DNA from: SVEL01 sp045126215
GTDB lineage: Bacteria > Bacillota > Clostridia > Lachnospirales > Lachnospiraceae
DNA: 64,000 nucleotides
Direction of reading: 5' to 3'
Assembly: GCA_045126215.1 (NCBI GenBank)
Contig: JBGVOD010000054.1
Location: 1-64,000, forward strand
In this document: positions 45,539 to 54,372 of the stretch, piece by piece
How positions within the stretch are numbered: position 1 is the first letter of the stretch
Layout of the letters: each line of letters opens with the position of its first letter
Notes under the pieces: model-generated
What the model saw: only the letters and a program-made list of their open reading frames with translations
Told to the model about the DNA's origin: nothing
The model's database searches: none
Translations under genes and position numbers: made by a program

Positions 45539-46030
45539 ATGAGCAAAGATGTGCTATATGAGTTAACTTTGTGTGAATACTTTTTCATTATTGGTCTGGT
45601 GATTTCGATTTCATATGATCCTATTGCTATTCTTAGAAAAACCATAAGACATAATAGAATAGCAATTGCAGTAGAGGACTTTGTATATTGGTTCTTTATG
45701 GGAATATTCATGTATATTTTAATATATATAATAAATAATATGGAGTTTCGATATTACATAGCATTTTCTCTTTTTCTTGGTGTTTTGGTATATCGTATAG
45801 GAATTGGCAGAGTTGTTGTAAAAGTAATAAGCACGATACTAATATTTGTCAAAAATATGGTATTGAAAAAAGTGTATAAAAAAGTTAATATTCTTTATAA
45901 GAGATTGGGTTTATGGTTTAGAGGTAAATGTAGTGGCAGATGCAGAATTTTTAAGAAATTAATGGGGTTTAAACATAAGCTGTGTCATAAATATGCTAAG
46001 AAAGATGGAATAGTTCATGAGAAAAAATAA
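45539..46030 (+). CDS. yabQ: Spore cortex protein YabQ
   Basis: Membrane protein needed for spore cortex formation in B. subtilis. About three or four hydrophobic segments occupy the first ~115 residues (FFIIGLVISISYDPIAILR, VYWFFMGIFMYILIYII, YIAFSLFLGVLVYRIGIG, VVVKVISTILIFV). The YabQ hallmark is the short loop with the RxxxRHN-like segment between the first two helices (KTIRHNRIAIAVED). A basic Cys-containing tail (CSGRCRIFKKLMGFKHKLCHK) is additional. The stop overlaps divIC by 14 bp. Confidence 0.88.
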   Translation: MSKDVLYELTLCEYFFIIGLVISISYDPIAILRKTIRHNRIAIAVEDFVYWFFMGIFMYILIYIINNMEFRYYIAFSLFLGVLVYRIGIGRVVVKVISTILIFVKNMVLKKVYKKVNILYKRLGLWFRGKCSGRCRIFKKLMGFKHKLCHKYAKKDGIVHEKK

Positions 46031-46304
46031 AAAATCAAATACATTAGGTATACTTGGAATAATAGGTGTTGTTCTTATTATGGGTATTGTTTTGATGAAT
46101 GGCGTTGAAAAGAAACGAGATGAGCTTAAAGAACTTCAAAACAAGCAACAGAGACTTGAGGATGAGCTTGATGCCGAAAAGACAAGGGCAGAAATTCTTG
46201 AAGAAAAGAGAGTATACGTTAAGACAAAAAAATATGTTGAAGATATCGCAAAACAGTTTGGTCTTGTATATCCGGATGAGATTATATATAAACCAAATAA
46301 ATAA
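46017..46304 (+). CDS. divIC: Septum formation initiator DivIC (FtsB-like)
   Basis: Bitopic divisome protein that complexes with FtsL and DivIB at the septum. It has a short basic cytoplasmic N-terminus, a membrane helix at about residues 11-29 (GILGIIGVVLIMGIVLM) and a heptad coiled-coil (KRDELKELQNKQQRLEDELDAEKTRAEIL). The conserved KYVEDIAKQFGLVYPDEIIY end is the DivIC/FtsB signature. Length 95 and position after yabQ match Bacillus. Confidence 0.93.
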   Translation: MRKNKKSNTLGILGIIGVVLIMGIVLMNGVEKKRDELKELQNKQQRLEDELDAEKTRAEILEEKRVYVKTKKYVEDIAKQFGLVYPDEIIYKPNK

Positions 46305-46383
46305 TCTGAATTCCTACAAATCGACTCAAATGACAGATTGTCTTACATAAAATCGAATATTTTCATGATTTTGATTTTAGATT

Positions 46384-46416
46384 TTGACAAATATTGTTTT
46401 CATATATGATTATAAT
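46384..46416 (+). promoter_or_regulatory. Spo0A-type promoter of spoIIE
   Basis: TTGACA (46384-46389) and TATAAT (46411-46416) are perfect hexamers but 21 bp apart. The -35 lies inside TTTTGACAAAT, whose reverse strand reads ATTTGTCAAAA, a close match to the Spo0A box TTTGTCRAA. In B. subtilis the spoIIE and spoIIG promoters have this 21-22 bp spacing and depend on phosphorylated Spo0A bound at the -35. Confidence 0.7.
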
Positions 46417-46418
46417 TT

Positions 46419-46452
46419 CCCCTTGTAATGCGGATACACCGCAGGAAAGGGG
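46419..46452 (+). promoter_or_regulatory. Hairpin masking the spoIIE ribosome binding site
   Basis: CCCCTT (46419-46424) pairs with AAGGGG (46447-46452), the Shine-Dalgarno of spoIIE. An inner GCGG (46430-46433) and CCGC (46439-46442) stem continues it. Seven T follow, directly before the ATG at 46460, so the same element resembles an attenuator. Confidence 0.55.
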
Positions 46453-46459
46453 TTTTTTT

Positions 46460-48040
46460 ATGAAAAAAATTTTATCAAATCTATTAGTGGCTATAATAGG
46501 AATGGTCACAACGTTACTTTCAGTGATGGGCTATTTTCCATTTATGATTGGATATATAGCCGCAGTTATGAGCAGTCAGATAAAGAGGATAATAATCCTA
46601 ATATCAATGCTTGCGTCTTTTGCATTTGTTATGTTTGTAAGAGGTGACTTTATTACATATGTAAAATATTCCCTTCTTATGGTAGTTACTTGTGCAGTGA
46701 TTTTTCTATTAGAAGAAAGAACGAGAATGCAACCGATTTATTGTGGATTCATCGCAGCTGTTTCAACTGTGATTATGGAAATAAGCGATATGCTTATGTC
46801 TGGAATTTCCAGAAAGGAAGGTATAATTATTGGAGGCCTTACCACAATAGTTCTGTGTAGTAGTTTTGTGTTTAAAGAGATAATTAATTTTATTATAATG
46901 GGGAGGTTGTTTAGGGGAGAAGGTAAAGAAAAAAGGATAAAAAAGATAAACAATCAAGAACTTTTTTATGCAATAGAAAATAAATTGCGTAATGTTGCAA
47001 GTGGTTTTCGTACGTTATCTGCAAAAGTTGAGAATAAGGGAATAGAAATGTATCTGAAAGAAACGGGAAATATATTTAAATCAATAGCGGATGAAATCAT
47101 TTATAGTGCAAGGGAAGATGAGTATAGGACAAGACTTCTCATTGATGCATTCAGAAATGAGAAAATAAATATCAAAAACATTATTGTTAATCAGATAAAT
47201 GGAAAGAAACAATATGAGATTACAGTAAAAGAAAGGCGTAGAACAGAAACAAATCTTAAGTTTATAGAGAGAATGGAGAAAATTGTTAGTGAAGTATTAA
47301 ACAAATCGTACATATGTGAAAAGAAAAAACAACATAAAGACACATATGTGTTTTCGGAGGATGTTAATTATGTTACATTGTTTGGTGTTGCGAGAAAAGC
47401 ATATGAAGATAAAAATGGAGATAATTTTTCTTATTCAAGTCTAGACAGGGGTCAGACATTTTTAAGCATTTCAGATGGAATGGGGACTGGTGTCAAGGCA
47501 TTTTCTGATAGCAAAATTATTGTGGAAATCATTGAAGAATTCAAAGACTTAGGATTTAGCGATGAGATAATATTAAAAATGATAAATCTATTATTTGTTA
47601 ATGAAGAGAATTTGTTAAGTCCTGCAACACTTGATTTAAGCGTGATAGATATGTATTCCGGTGTATGTAACATTATGAAACTAGGGGCTGCCACTACATT
47701 TATAAAAAGAGGAGAATGGGTAGAAGCTATTAAATCAACTTCGTTGCCAGTGGGAGTGGTTGAAAATGCAGATATTGATAGTATTAAAAGAAAACTATAT
47801 GACGGAGATTTGCTGATTATGGTTTCAGATGGTATAATTGACAGCATAGAAGATGATGATAAAGAAAAAGTCATATCAAAACTTATTTTGGATAGTAGAG
47901 CGACTAAGCCTAAGGAATTAGCAAATGAACTATTATCAAAGGTTATGAATAAAGTTAACAACCAGATAAGGGATGATATGACAGTTATGGTAACAGGCCT
48001 CTGGAGCAAGGTTTCTGCAGGGGTAGCCTACGAAGCTTAG
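46460..48040 (+). CDS. spoIIE: SpoIIE phosphatase, short form
   Basis: PP2C-type phosphatase that dephosphorylates SpoIIAA and so activates sigma-F in the forespore. It has about four or five hydrophobic segments in residues 1-150, then a basic juxtamembrane region (RLFRGEGKEKRIKKINNQE). A helical regulatory region and a C-terminal PP2C domain with LSISDGMGTG (metal Asp) and NNQIRDDMTVMV follow. At 526 residues it is much shorter than B. subtilis SpoIIE (827, ten membrane helices). The ATG at 46460 is used because the upstream open frame covers the promoter and hairpin. It precedes tilS, as in Bacillus. Confidence 0.92.
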   Translation: MKKILSNLLVAIIGMVTTLLSVMGYFPFMIGYIAAVMSSQIKRIIILISMLASFAFVMFVRGDFITYVKYSLLMVVTCAVIFLLEERTRMQPIYCGFIAAVSTVIMEISDMLMSGISRKEGIIIGGLTTIVLCSSFVFKEIINFIIMGRLFRGEGKEKRIKKINNQELFYAIENKLRNVASGFRTLSAKVENKGIEMYLKETGNIFKSIADEIIYSAREDEYRTRLLIDAFRNEKINIKNIIVNQINGKKQYEITVKERRRTETNLKFIERMEKIVSEVLNKSYICEKKKQHKDTYVFSEDVNYVTLFGVARKAYEDKNGDNFSYSSLDRGQTFLSISDGMGTGVKAFSDSKIIVEIIEEFKDLGFSDEIILKMINLLFVNEENLLSPATLDLSVIDMYSGVCNIMKLGAATTFIKRGEWVEAIKSTSLPVGVVENADIDSIKRKLYDGDLLIMVSDGIIDSIEDDDKEKVISKLILDSRATKPKELANELLSKVMNKVNNQIRDDMTVMVTGLWSKVSAGVAYEA

Positions 48041-48062
48041 GATTTAAGAGGGATTTATTTAT

Positions 48063-49490
48063 ATGAAAGAAAAAGTATTAAAATACATATATGAACATAA
48101 AATGATTGAGAAAGGTGACACCATTATAGTAGGAGTATCAGGAGGGCCGGATTCAATGTGCCTTCTTGATATTTTGTTAGAATTGAAAAATATACTGGGG
48201 ATAGAGATAGTAGTAGTCCACATTCATCACGGAATAAGAGAGCAAAGTGCACAAGAAGACCTTGAATTTGTGGAAAAGTATTGCAAAAACAACAGATTTG
48301 GTGTAAAAATACCTTTTAAGTCATATAGATTTGACTGTAAAAAAGAGGCATATGAGAGAAAAATGTCTGTTGAAGAGGTTGGAAGAACTCTTAGATATGG
48401 AGCTTTTAAAGAAGTTGCAGACTGTTATAAGAATGCAAAGATAGCAGTTGCACATAATCTTGATGATACAGCAGAAACAATCCTGTTTAATTTGTTTAGA
48501 GGTAGTGGAATTAAAGGACTCTCTGGTATAAGACCTGTTAGAGATGAAATAGTAAGACCACTGCTTTGCCTTACAAAAGATGAGATACTAGAATATCTCG
48601 ACAGACGAAATATAGATTATTGTATTGATGAAACAAATCTACAAGATGATTATACAAGAAACAGAATCAGATTAAGGGTATTGCCATTTGTAAAAGAGCA
48701 TATAAACGAGAAGGCAAGTGAACATATTGTAAGTGCATCAGAAGATATCAATGAGGCGTATGAGATTATCGATCAACTTGCAGAGAGTGCATACAAGAAG
48801 TATATTTTATATGATGATAAAACAAAGAGTATCTTTATACAACAGGAAATATCCTGTGAGAAAAATATAGTTTTGTCCCACACAATTAGAAAAGTAGTGA
48901 ATAAGATTACAGGCAGTTTGAAGGATGTGACAAATACACATATTAAAAGTGTTGTAAATCTACTTCAAAAAGAAGTATCATCTATGGTTAATCTTCCATA
49001 CAAGCTTGTTGCAATAAGAGAATATAATGGAATACGTATAGAGACAGAAAGGGAAAGAATCACTGGTATTGATTCAAGCTTTGATGATATTTATATTACC
49101 ATTGATCATTTTGGCTCATATGAGATATCACAGTTAGACAAGGTATTTAATGTAGAAAAAGATAGATTTAATGAAGATATATTTAAACAAAATAAGTATA
49201 CGAAATGGTTTGATTATGATATACTAAATAGCAAACTTGTTTTGCGAACCAGACAGACAGGAGACTATATTATAGTTGATAAAGCAGGTTCAAAGAAGAA
49301 ACTTAAAGACTATTATATTGATATGAAAATACCTAAGGAACAAAGAGATGCTATTTTGGTCCTGGCAAATGGTCATGAGATTCTTTGGGTAGTTGGTTAC
49401 AGGATAGGTGAAAATTATAAAGTATCTGAAGACACTACAAATATTGTTAAAATTGACTGCATAGATAAAAAACAGGAGGTATATCTATGA
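48063..49490 (+). CDS. tilS: tRNA(Ile)-lysidine synthase TilS
   Basis: Modifies C34 of tRNA-Ile(CAU) to lysidine, switching it to AUA decoding. The PP-loop VGVSGGPDSMCLLDIL is near residue 26. VVVHIHHGIREQSAQED, AVAHNLDDTAETILFNLFRGSGIKGLSGI and the C-terminal TilS domain (LVLRTRQTGDYI, KKLKDYYIDMKIPKEQRD, LWVVGYRIGENYKV) complete the protein. Length 475 is full. It overlaps hpt by 4 bp. Confidence 0.96.
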   Translation: MKEKVLKYIYEHKMIEKGDTIIVGVSGGPDSMCLLDILLELKNILGIEIVVVHIHHGIREQSAQEDLEFVEKYCKNNRFGVKIPFKSYRFDCKKEAYERKMSVEEVGRTLRYGAFKEVADCYKNAKIAVAHNLDDTAETILFNLFRGSGIKGLSGIRPVRDEIVRPLLCLTKDEILEYLDRRNIDYCIDETNLQDDYTRNRIRLRVLPFVKEHINEKASEHIVSASEDINEAYEIIDQLAESAYKKYILYDDKTKSIFIQQEISCEKNIVLSHTIRKVVNKITGSLKDVTNTHIKSVVNLLQKEVSSMVNLPYKLVAIREYNGIRIETERERITGIDSSFDDIYITIDHFGSYEISQLDKVFNVEKDRFNEDIFKQNKYTKWFDYDILNSKLVLRTRQTGDYIIVDKAGSKKKLKDYYIDMKIPKEQRDAILVLANGHEILWVVGYRIGENYKVSEDTTNIVKIDCIDKKQEVYL

Positions 49491-50011
49491 ATGAAAAGGT
49501 AAGCGAGCTTATTAATGAAGAGGTAGTTAAAAATAGAATAAATGAGCTTGCTTCTATGATAAGCAAGGATTATGAAGGGAAAGAAATAACTCTTATATGC
49601 ATTTTAAAGGGAAGTATTTTTTTTACATGTGATCTTGCAAAGAGGCTTACTGTGCCTGTTAAGTTTGATTTTATGTCGGTTGCAAGCTATGGAAGTGGTA
49701 CAGAAAGCAGTGGAAGAGTTAAGATAGTTAAAGATCTCGATGATCCGATAGAAGGCAAAGATGTTTTGGTTATTGAAGATATTATTGATTCAGGAAGAAC
49801 ACTAAGTCATCTTATGAAACTCTTACAGGTTAGAAACCCAAATAGCATTAAGCTATGTACGCTACTTGATAAGCCTGACAGAAGAGTAGTAGATGTCAAT
49901 GTTGATTATACAGGGTTTGTAATACCAGATGAGTTCGTAGTAGGATATGGTTTGGATTACGACCAAAAATATAGAAATCTCCCATATATTGGTGTGGTTT
50001 CATTTGATTAG
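49487..50011 (+). CDS. hpt: Hypoxanthine phosphoribosyltransferase
   Basis: Purine salvage: joins hypoxanthine or guanine to PRPP. The PRPP loop is VLVIEDIIDSGRTLSHL. LICILKGSIFFTCDLAKRL, SYGSGTESSGRVKIVKDLD and the substrate-binding DYTGFVIPDEFVVGYGLDYDQKYRNLPYIGV are canonical. The order tilS-hpt-ftsH is conserved across Firmicutes. GGAGGTATATCT precedes the ATG. Confidence 0.96.
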   Translation: MNEKVSELINEEVVKNRINELASMISKDYEGKEITLICILKGSIFFTCDLAKRLTVPVKFDFMSVASYGSGTESSGRVKIVKDLDDPIEGKDVLVIEDIIDSGRTLSHLMKLLQVRNPNSIKLCTLLDKPDRRVVDVNVDYTGFVIPDEFVVGYGLDYDQKYRNLPYIGVVSFD

Positions 50012-50023
50012 GAGGTAACAAAA

Positions 50024-51850
50024 GTGGAAAAGAAAAAAGCAGGAGGAGGATTGTCGTTCCTTATAGTTATTGGAATACTTATTGTATGGTACGTCGTAGC
50101 AATGTACGTAAATGATAAGGGAAGTGACTATTTATACTCAGAATTTTTAAACGATATTAGTAATAATAAAGTTGCTGAGGTATTTGTAGGGCAAAATAAA
50201 GAGATTCCTACAGGATATTTAGAGGTAAAATTCAAGTCAGGAACTACAAAATTTCTCTATGTAAATGATGTAAATCAGGCGATAGAAGATATTAATGAGG
50301 CAAAAGTAACATACATTCTGGGTGATGTAGAAAGAGATAATGTTTTTTTAACAATCGTACTTCCTATAATGTTATCAGTTATAGTGGTATTCTTTTTATT
50401 CATGCTTCTTAATGCCAATGCTGCAGGTGGTGGCGGTGGTGGAAACAGTAAGCTTATGAACTTTGGAAAGAGCCGTGCTACCAGAATAGATCCTGAAAAG
50501 AATGGTAAGACATTTAATGATGTTGCAGGGTTAACAGAAGAAAAAGAGGATTTGGAGGAAATAGTTGATTTTCTCAAGAATCCTGCAAAATATATTGAGG
50601 TAGGTGCCAGAATTCCAAAGGGTGTAATATTAGAAGGACCTCCGGGAACTGGTAAGACACTTTTAGCAAAGGCCATTGCAGGAGAAGCTGGAGTTCCATT
50701 CTTTAGTATCTCGGGTTCTGATTTTGTAGAAATGTTCGTTGGTGTGGGTGCATCAAGAGTAAGAGATTTATTCGAAGAGGCAAAGAAGAACTCACCATGT
50801 ATGATCTTTATCGACGAAATCGATGCTGTTGCAAGACGTAGAGGTACAGGTATGGGTGGAGGCCATGATGAAAGAGAGCAGACACTCAACCAGATGCTGG
50901 TAGAAATGGATGGGTTTAATACAAATGAGGGAATTATCGTTTTGGCAGCTACTAACAGAGTAGATATTCTCGACCCTGCTATTTTAAGACCGGGTCGTTT
51001 TGATAGAAGAATTGTTGTGGGAAGACCAGATATAAAGGCAAGAGAAGAGATTCTCTATGTTCACGCAAAGAATAAACCTCTCGCAGAAGATGTTGATTTG
51101 TCAGCAGTTGCTAAGACTACTGTTGGATTTACAGGAGCTGATCTTGAAAATCTTCTAAATGAAGCAGCAATAATTGCAGCAAAGAATGACAAGAAGTTTA
51201 TAGTTCAGGACGATATAAACCGTTCTTTCATAAAGCTTGGTATTGGTACAGAAAAGAAGAGCAAAGTGGTTACTGAAAAGGAAAAGAAGATTACAGCATA
51301 TCATGAATCAGGTCATGCAATCCTTCTACATGTATTAGATCAGGCAGATCCTGTTCATATAGTATCTATTATTCCAACAGGTAATGGTGCTGGTGGTTAT
51401 ACAATGCACAGGCCTGAAAAAGACGAAATGTACTATACAAGAGGCAAGATGCTTCAGGAAATAATGGTAAGTCTCGGAGGAAGAATAGCAGAAGAACTTA
51501 CATTTGATGATATTACAACGGGCGCATCGGCAGATATTAAGCAGGCTACATCTATAGCAAAATCCATGGTTACAAAGTTTGGTATGTCAGATAAGCTAGG
51601 TATGGTTTGCTACGGAGATGATGATTCTGAGGTATTTATCGGAAAAGATCTCGCTCATGCAAAGGGATATGCAGAACAGACAGCATCTATTATTGATGAA
51701 GAGGTAAGAAGAATAGTAAGTGATTGCTACCAGAAGGCAAAAGATATTATTATTAAATACAAAGATGTATTGGAAGCTTCGGCAAATCTTCTTCTTGAAA
51801 AAGAAAAAATTACAGGTGAAGAATTTGATGCATTATTCGTAAGTGAATAA
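50024..51850 (+). CDS. ftsH: ATP-dependent zinc metalloprotease FtsH
   Basis: Membrane AAA+ protease that degrades misfolded membrane proteins and regulators. Two membrane helices (about residues 8-25 and 105-130) flank a short extracytoplasmic domain. A Gly-rich stretch (AAGGGGGGN) then leads to the AAA module with Walker A EGPPGTGKT, Walker B CMIFIDEIDA and the SRH region ATNRVDILDPAILRPGRFDR. The zinc site HESGH has His427. The GTG start has TAGGAGGTAACAAAA in front. Length 608 is standard. Confidence 0.97.
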   Translation: MEKKKAGGGLSFLIVIGILIVWYVVAMYVNDKGSDYLYSEFLNDISNNKVAEVFVGQNKEIPTGYLEVKFKSGTTKFLYVNDVNQAIEDINEAKVTYILGDVERDNVFLTIVLPIMLSVIVVFFLFMLLNANAAGGGGGGNSKLMNFGKSRATRIDPEKNGKTFNDVAGLTEEKEDLEEIVDFLKNPAKYIEVGARIPKGVILEGPPGTGKTLLAKAIAGEAGVPFFSISGSDFVEMFVGVGASRVRDLFEEAKKNSPCMIFIDEIDAVARRRGTGMGGGHDEREQTLNQMLVEMDGFNTNEGIIVLAATNRVDILDPAILRPGRFDRRIVVGRPDIKAREEILYVHAKNKPLAEDVDLSAVAKTTVGFTGADLENLLNEAAIIAAKNDKKFIVQDDINRSFIKLGIGTEKKSKVVTEKEKKITAYHESGHAILLHVLDQADPVHIVSIIPTGNGAGGYTMHRPEKDEMYYTRGKMLQEIMVSLGGRIAEELTFDDITTGASADIKQATSIAKSMVTKFGMSDKLGMVCYGDDDSEVFIGKDLAHAKGYAEQTASIIDEEVRRIVSDCYQKAKDIIIKYKDVLEASANLLLEKEKITGEEFDALFVSE

Positions 51851-52067
51851 ATGTGCAAGTAAATTTCAAAACATATGGGATTGTGCAAAATACTATGATT
51901 ATACTTTAAATGTATGGTGGTTGTGCAATGTGCACAAAATAATTTAAATGTTTTTGTGAATTTTGTGAACACTTATTGGGGTTCAGATGTTATACTACGT
52001 ATCGTAAAACCCCCCAATACATTATATAGTTTTTGCTACACCCCATAAAAACGAAATACCTTCTCCT

Positions 52068-52095
52068 AAAAAAGACAGTGAAAACTGTCTTTTTT
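52068..52095 (+). terminator. Rho-independent terminator
   Basis: AAAAAAGACAGT-GAAA-ACTGTCTTTTTT, a 12-bp perfect stem with a GAAA loop. It lies 218 bp after ftsH and so ends the ftsH transcript or a leader transcript. Confidence 0.88.
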
Positions 52096-52105
52096 ACTTT
52101 TTAAG

Positions 52106-52134
52106 TTGAATTTATTATTTCGTTGTAATAAAAT
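52106..52134 (+). promoter_or_regulatory. Candidate promoter of the GH13 gene
   Basis: TTGAAT (52106-52111), 17 bp, TAAAAT (52129-52134), 30 bp before the ATG. AAAGGAG is the ribosome binding site. Confidence 0.55.
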
Positions 52135-52163
52135 ACTAGTAGGTCTTGTAAAGGAGTTATGAT

Positions 52164-54272
52164 ATGATTTCGACTAATTATAAGTTCAGTGATATAGACA
52201 AAAAGTTGGTATATATACAGAGTATCAGAGCATTGATGGATAAGGAGATGCTTTATAGTGACTGTACGGAGAATTTCGTTACACCATGTGAGCCAATGCC
52301 CGGTGATTCTGTTTCTATAAGATTTCGTACTGGAAAGTGCAATGTTGATAAAGTATATATGTGCGTTAATGGTGAAGAGTTGCCTATGACTTTGTTGGCA
52401 TCAGTTAAGAATTTTGATATTTATGAGGTTATATATAATGCTTCGGAAAGTATGTTTAGATACAATTTCAGGGTAGTATCAGGATTTGAGAGTTGTTATT
52501 ATGACAGGGCAGGAGTTTCAGATGATGTGCGTGAAGAATATATGTTCAAGATAACTCCTGGATTTTCTACACCGGATTGGGCAAAAGGTGCAGTTATGTA
52601 CCAGATTTATGTGGATAGGTTCTATAATGGCGACAAATCAAATGATGTTGAAACTAAGGAATATAATTATATTGGTGACTATTCTGCAAAAGTAACAAAC
52701 TGGGATAAATATCCTGCAACCATGGGGGTTAGAGAGTTCTATGGTGGAGATTTGCAGGGAGTGTTAGATAAGATGGATTATCTTGAAAAGCTTGGTATTG
52801 AAGTGATTTATTTCAATCCATTGTTTGTATCTCCTTCAAATCACAAATATGATATACAGGATTATGATTACATTGATCCACACTTTGGAAAGATAGTTGT
52901 TGATGAAGGTGAATTGTTATCAGACGGCGAGTATGAAAACAGATTTGCTACAAAATATATTAACAGAGTGACAAACAAAGCAAATCTTGAAGCATCAAAT
53001 GAGTTATTTGCACATGTGGTTGAGGAAGCACACAAGCGTGGTATAAAGGTCATTATTGATGGTGTTTTCAATCACTGTGGTTCATTTAATAAATGGATGG
53101 ATAGAGAGCGAATATATGAGGGACAGGAAGGATATGAAGATGGTGCATATATTTCCAAAGATAGTCCTTATAATTCGTTTTTCAAATTCTATGAAGATGA
53201 TGAAGACAAGTGGCCTTATAATTATACATATGATGGTTGGTGGGGACATGACACACTACCAAAGCTTAATTATGAGGATTCAAAAGAACTTGAAGACTAT
53301 ATACTTAGAATTGCCGCAAAATGGGTATCAGCTCCATATAATGTAGATGGATGGAGACTTGATGTGGCAGCTGATTTAGGGCATAGTGGGGAATATAACC
53401 ACGAATTCTGGAAAAAGTTTAGAAAGGCAGTAAAGGACGCAAATCCAAATGCAATAATTCTTGCTGAACATTATGGTAACCCTGAAAGCTGGCTGGCCGG
53501 AGATCAGTGGGATACAGTTATGAACTATGATGCGTTTATGGAGCCTCTTACATGGTTCCTTACAGGAATGGACAAGCATTCTGACAGCCGTCAGGATAAC
53601 TTAATGGGTGACGCAACAGGCTTTTTTAGAAATATGAGATATCATATGTCCAGATTTCAGATGCCATCATTAATGGTTGCTATGAATGAACTTTCAAATC
53701 ACGATCATTCAAGATTCCTTACAAGAACAAATGGAGTTGTAGGCAGGGTTGCAAATCTTGGACCAGAGGCTGCAAATGAAGGAGTTAAGAAATCAGTCTT
53801 AAAGGAAGCTGTTGTTGTTCAAATGACATGGCCTGGAGCACCTACCATTTATTATGGTGATGAGGCGGGTGTATGTGGATTTACAGATCCTGATAATAGA
53901 AGAACATATCCTTGGGGACATGAAGACTTTGAACTTATTGAATTCCATAGAGATATGATTCGAATTCATAAGAGAAATCCTGCATTGAAGAGAGGGTCCT
54001 TCAGACCACTTCATGAAGACTATAATGTAATTGCATTTGGCAGATTCTATTTAGACAACGTTGTATTTACCATTGTAAATAACAATGACTATGAAAAAGA
54101 AGTGTGCTTTAGTATCAGACCTCTTGGAATGGGATTTGAAGAAGATGTTGAAAGACTTATACTCACAAGTGAGAATAACTATAATGTTGGTGTTGTAAAG
54201 AGTCATGTAAGTAATGGAAAGTTCAGAATGGTTATGCCACCAAGAAGTGCTGCTGTATACAGAAAGGCTTGA
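52164..54272 (+). CDS. GH13 alpha-amylase/neopullulanase-type enzyme, cytoplasmic
   Basis: Hydrolyses alpha-glucan or cyclodextrin-type oligosaccharides inside the cell, as there is no signal peptide. An N-terminal beta-sandwich (about residues 40-130, CBM34-like, with SVSIRFRTG and MFRYNFRVVSG) precedes the TIM barrel (MYQIYVDRFYNGD). Barrel motifs are VIIDGVFNHCG, GWRLDVAAD (nucleophile Asp400), ILAEHYG (acid/base Glu435) and NELSNHDHSR (Asp514). The C-terminal beta domain ends SAAVYRKA. The N-terminal domain with the barrel resembles neopullulanase/maltogenic amylase. The exact substrate cannot be read from sequence. It may remobilise the glycogen made by GlgC/GlgD. Confidence 0.9.
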   Translation: MISTNYKFSDIDKKLVYIQSIRALMDKEMLYSDCTENFVTPCEPMPGDSVSIRFRTGKCNVDKVYMCVNGEELPMTLLASVKNFDIYEVIYNASESMFRYNFRVVSGFESCYYDRAGVSDDVREEYMFKITPGFSTPDWAKGAVMYQIYVDRFYNGDKSNDVETKEYNYIGDYSAKVTNWDKYPATMGVREFYGGDLQGVLDKMDYLEKLGIEVIYFNPLFVSPSNHKYDIQDYDYIDPHFGKIVVDEGELLSDGEYENRFATKYINRVTNKANLEASNELFAHVVEEAHKRGIKVIIDGVFNHCGSFNKWMDRERIYEGQEGYEDGAYISKDSPYNSFFKFYEDDEDKWPYNYTYDGWWGHDTLPKLNYEDSKELEDYILRIAAKWVSAPYNVDGWRLDVAADLGHSGEYNHEFWKKFRKAVKDANPNAIILAEHYGNPESWLAGDQWDTVMNYDAFMEPLTWFLTGMDKHSDSRQDNLMGDATGFFRNMRYHMSRFQMPSLMVAMNELSNHDHSRFLTRTNGVVGRVANLGPEAANEGVKKSVLKEAVVVQMTWPGAPTIYYGDEAGVCGFTDPDNRRTYPWGHEDFELIEFHRDMIRIHKRNPALKRGSFRPLHEDYNVIAFGRFYLDNVVFTIVNNNDYEKEVCFSIRPLGMGFEEDVERLILTSENNYNVGVVKSHVSNGKFRMVMPPRSAAVYRKA

Positions 54273-54328
54273 TTTAAGAAATATTAATATTTTTGGACAA
54301 AAGACACAAAACACCTATATTAAAATGC

Positions 54329-54357
54329 TTGCAATAAGAAAAACGCTATGCTATAAT
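54329..54357 (+). promoter_or_regulatory. Promoter of the tRNA-Tyr/tRNA-Leu unit
   Basis: TTGCAA (54329-54334), 17 bp, TATAAT (54352-54357). The tRNA begins 16 bp after the -10. Confidence 0.75.
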
Positions 54358-54372
54358 ATGCATTGCTGTTAT

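Larger units (their letters stand above)
51851..52163. promoter_or_regulatory. Operator-rich intergenic region before the GH13 gene
   Basis: Contains TGTGCAA at 51851, 51881 and 51922, the perfect palindrome TTGTGCA-ATG-TGCACAA (51921-51937) and a tandem TTTTGTGAA pair (51952-51969). A stem TATTGGGG/CCCCAATA (51974-52019) and a terminator at 52068 follow. No gene is seen. Confidence 0.6.

Noticed and set aside
46394..46459. An upstream, longer start for spoIIE.
   Set aside because: The extra codons would run through the -10 element and the hairpin. The ATG at 46460 has a proper ribosome binding site.
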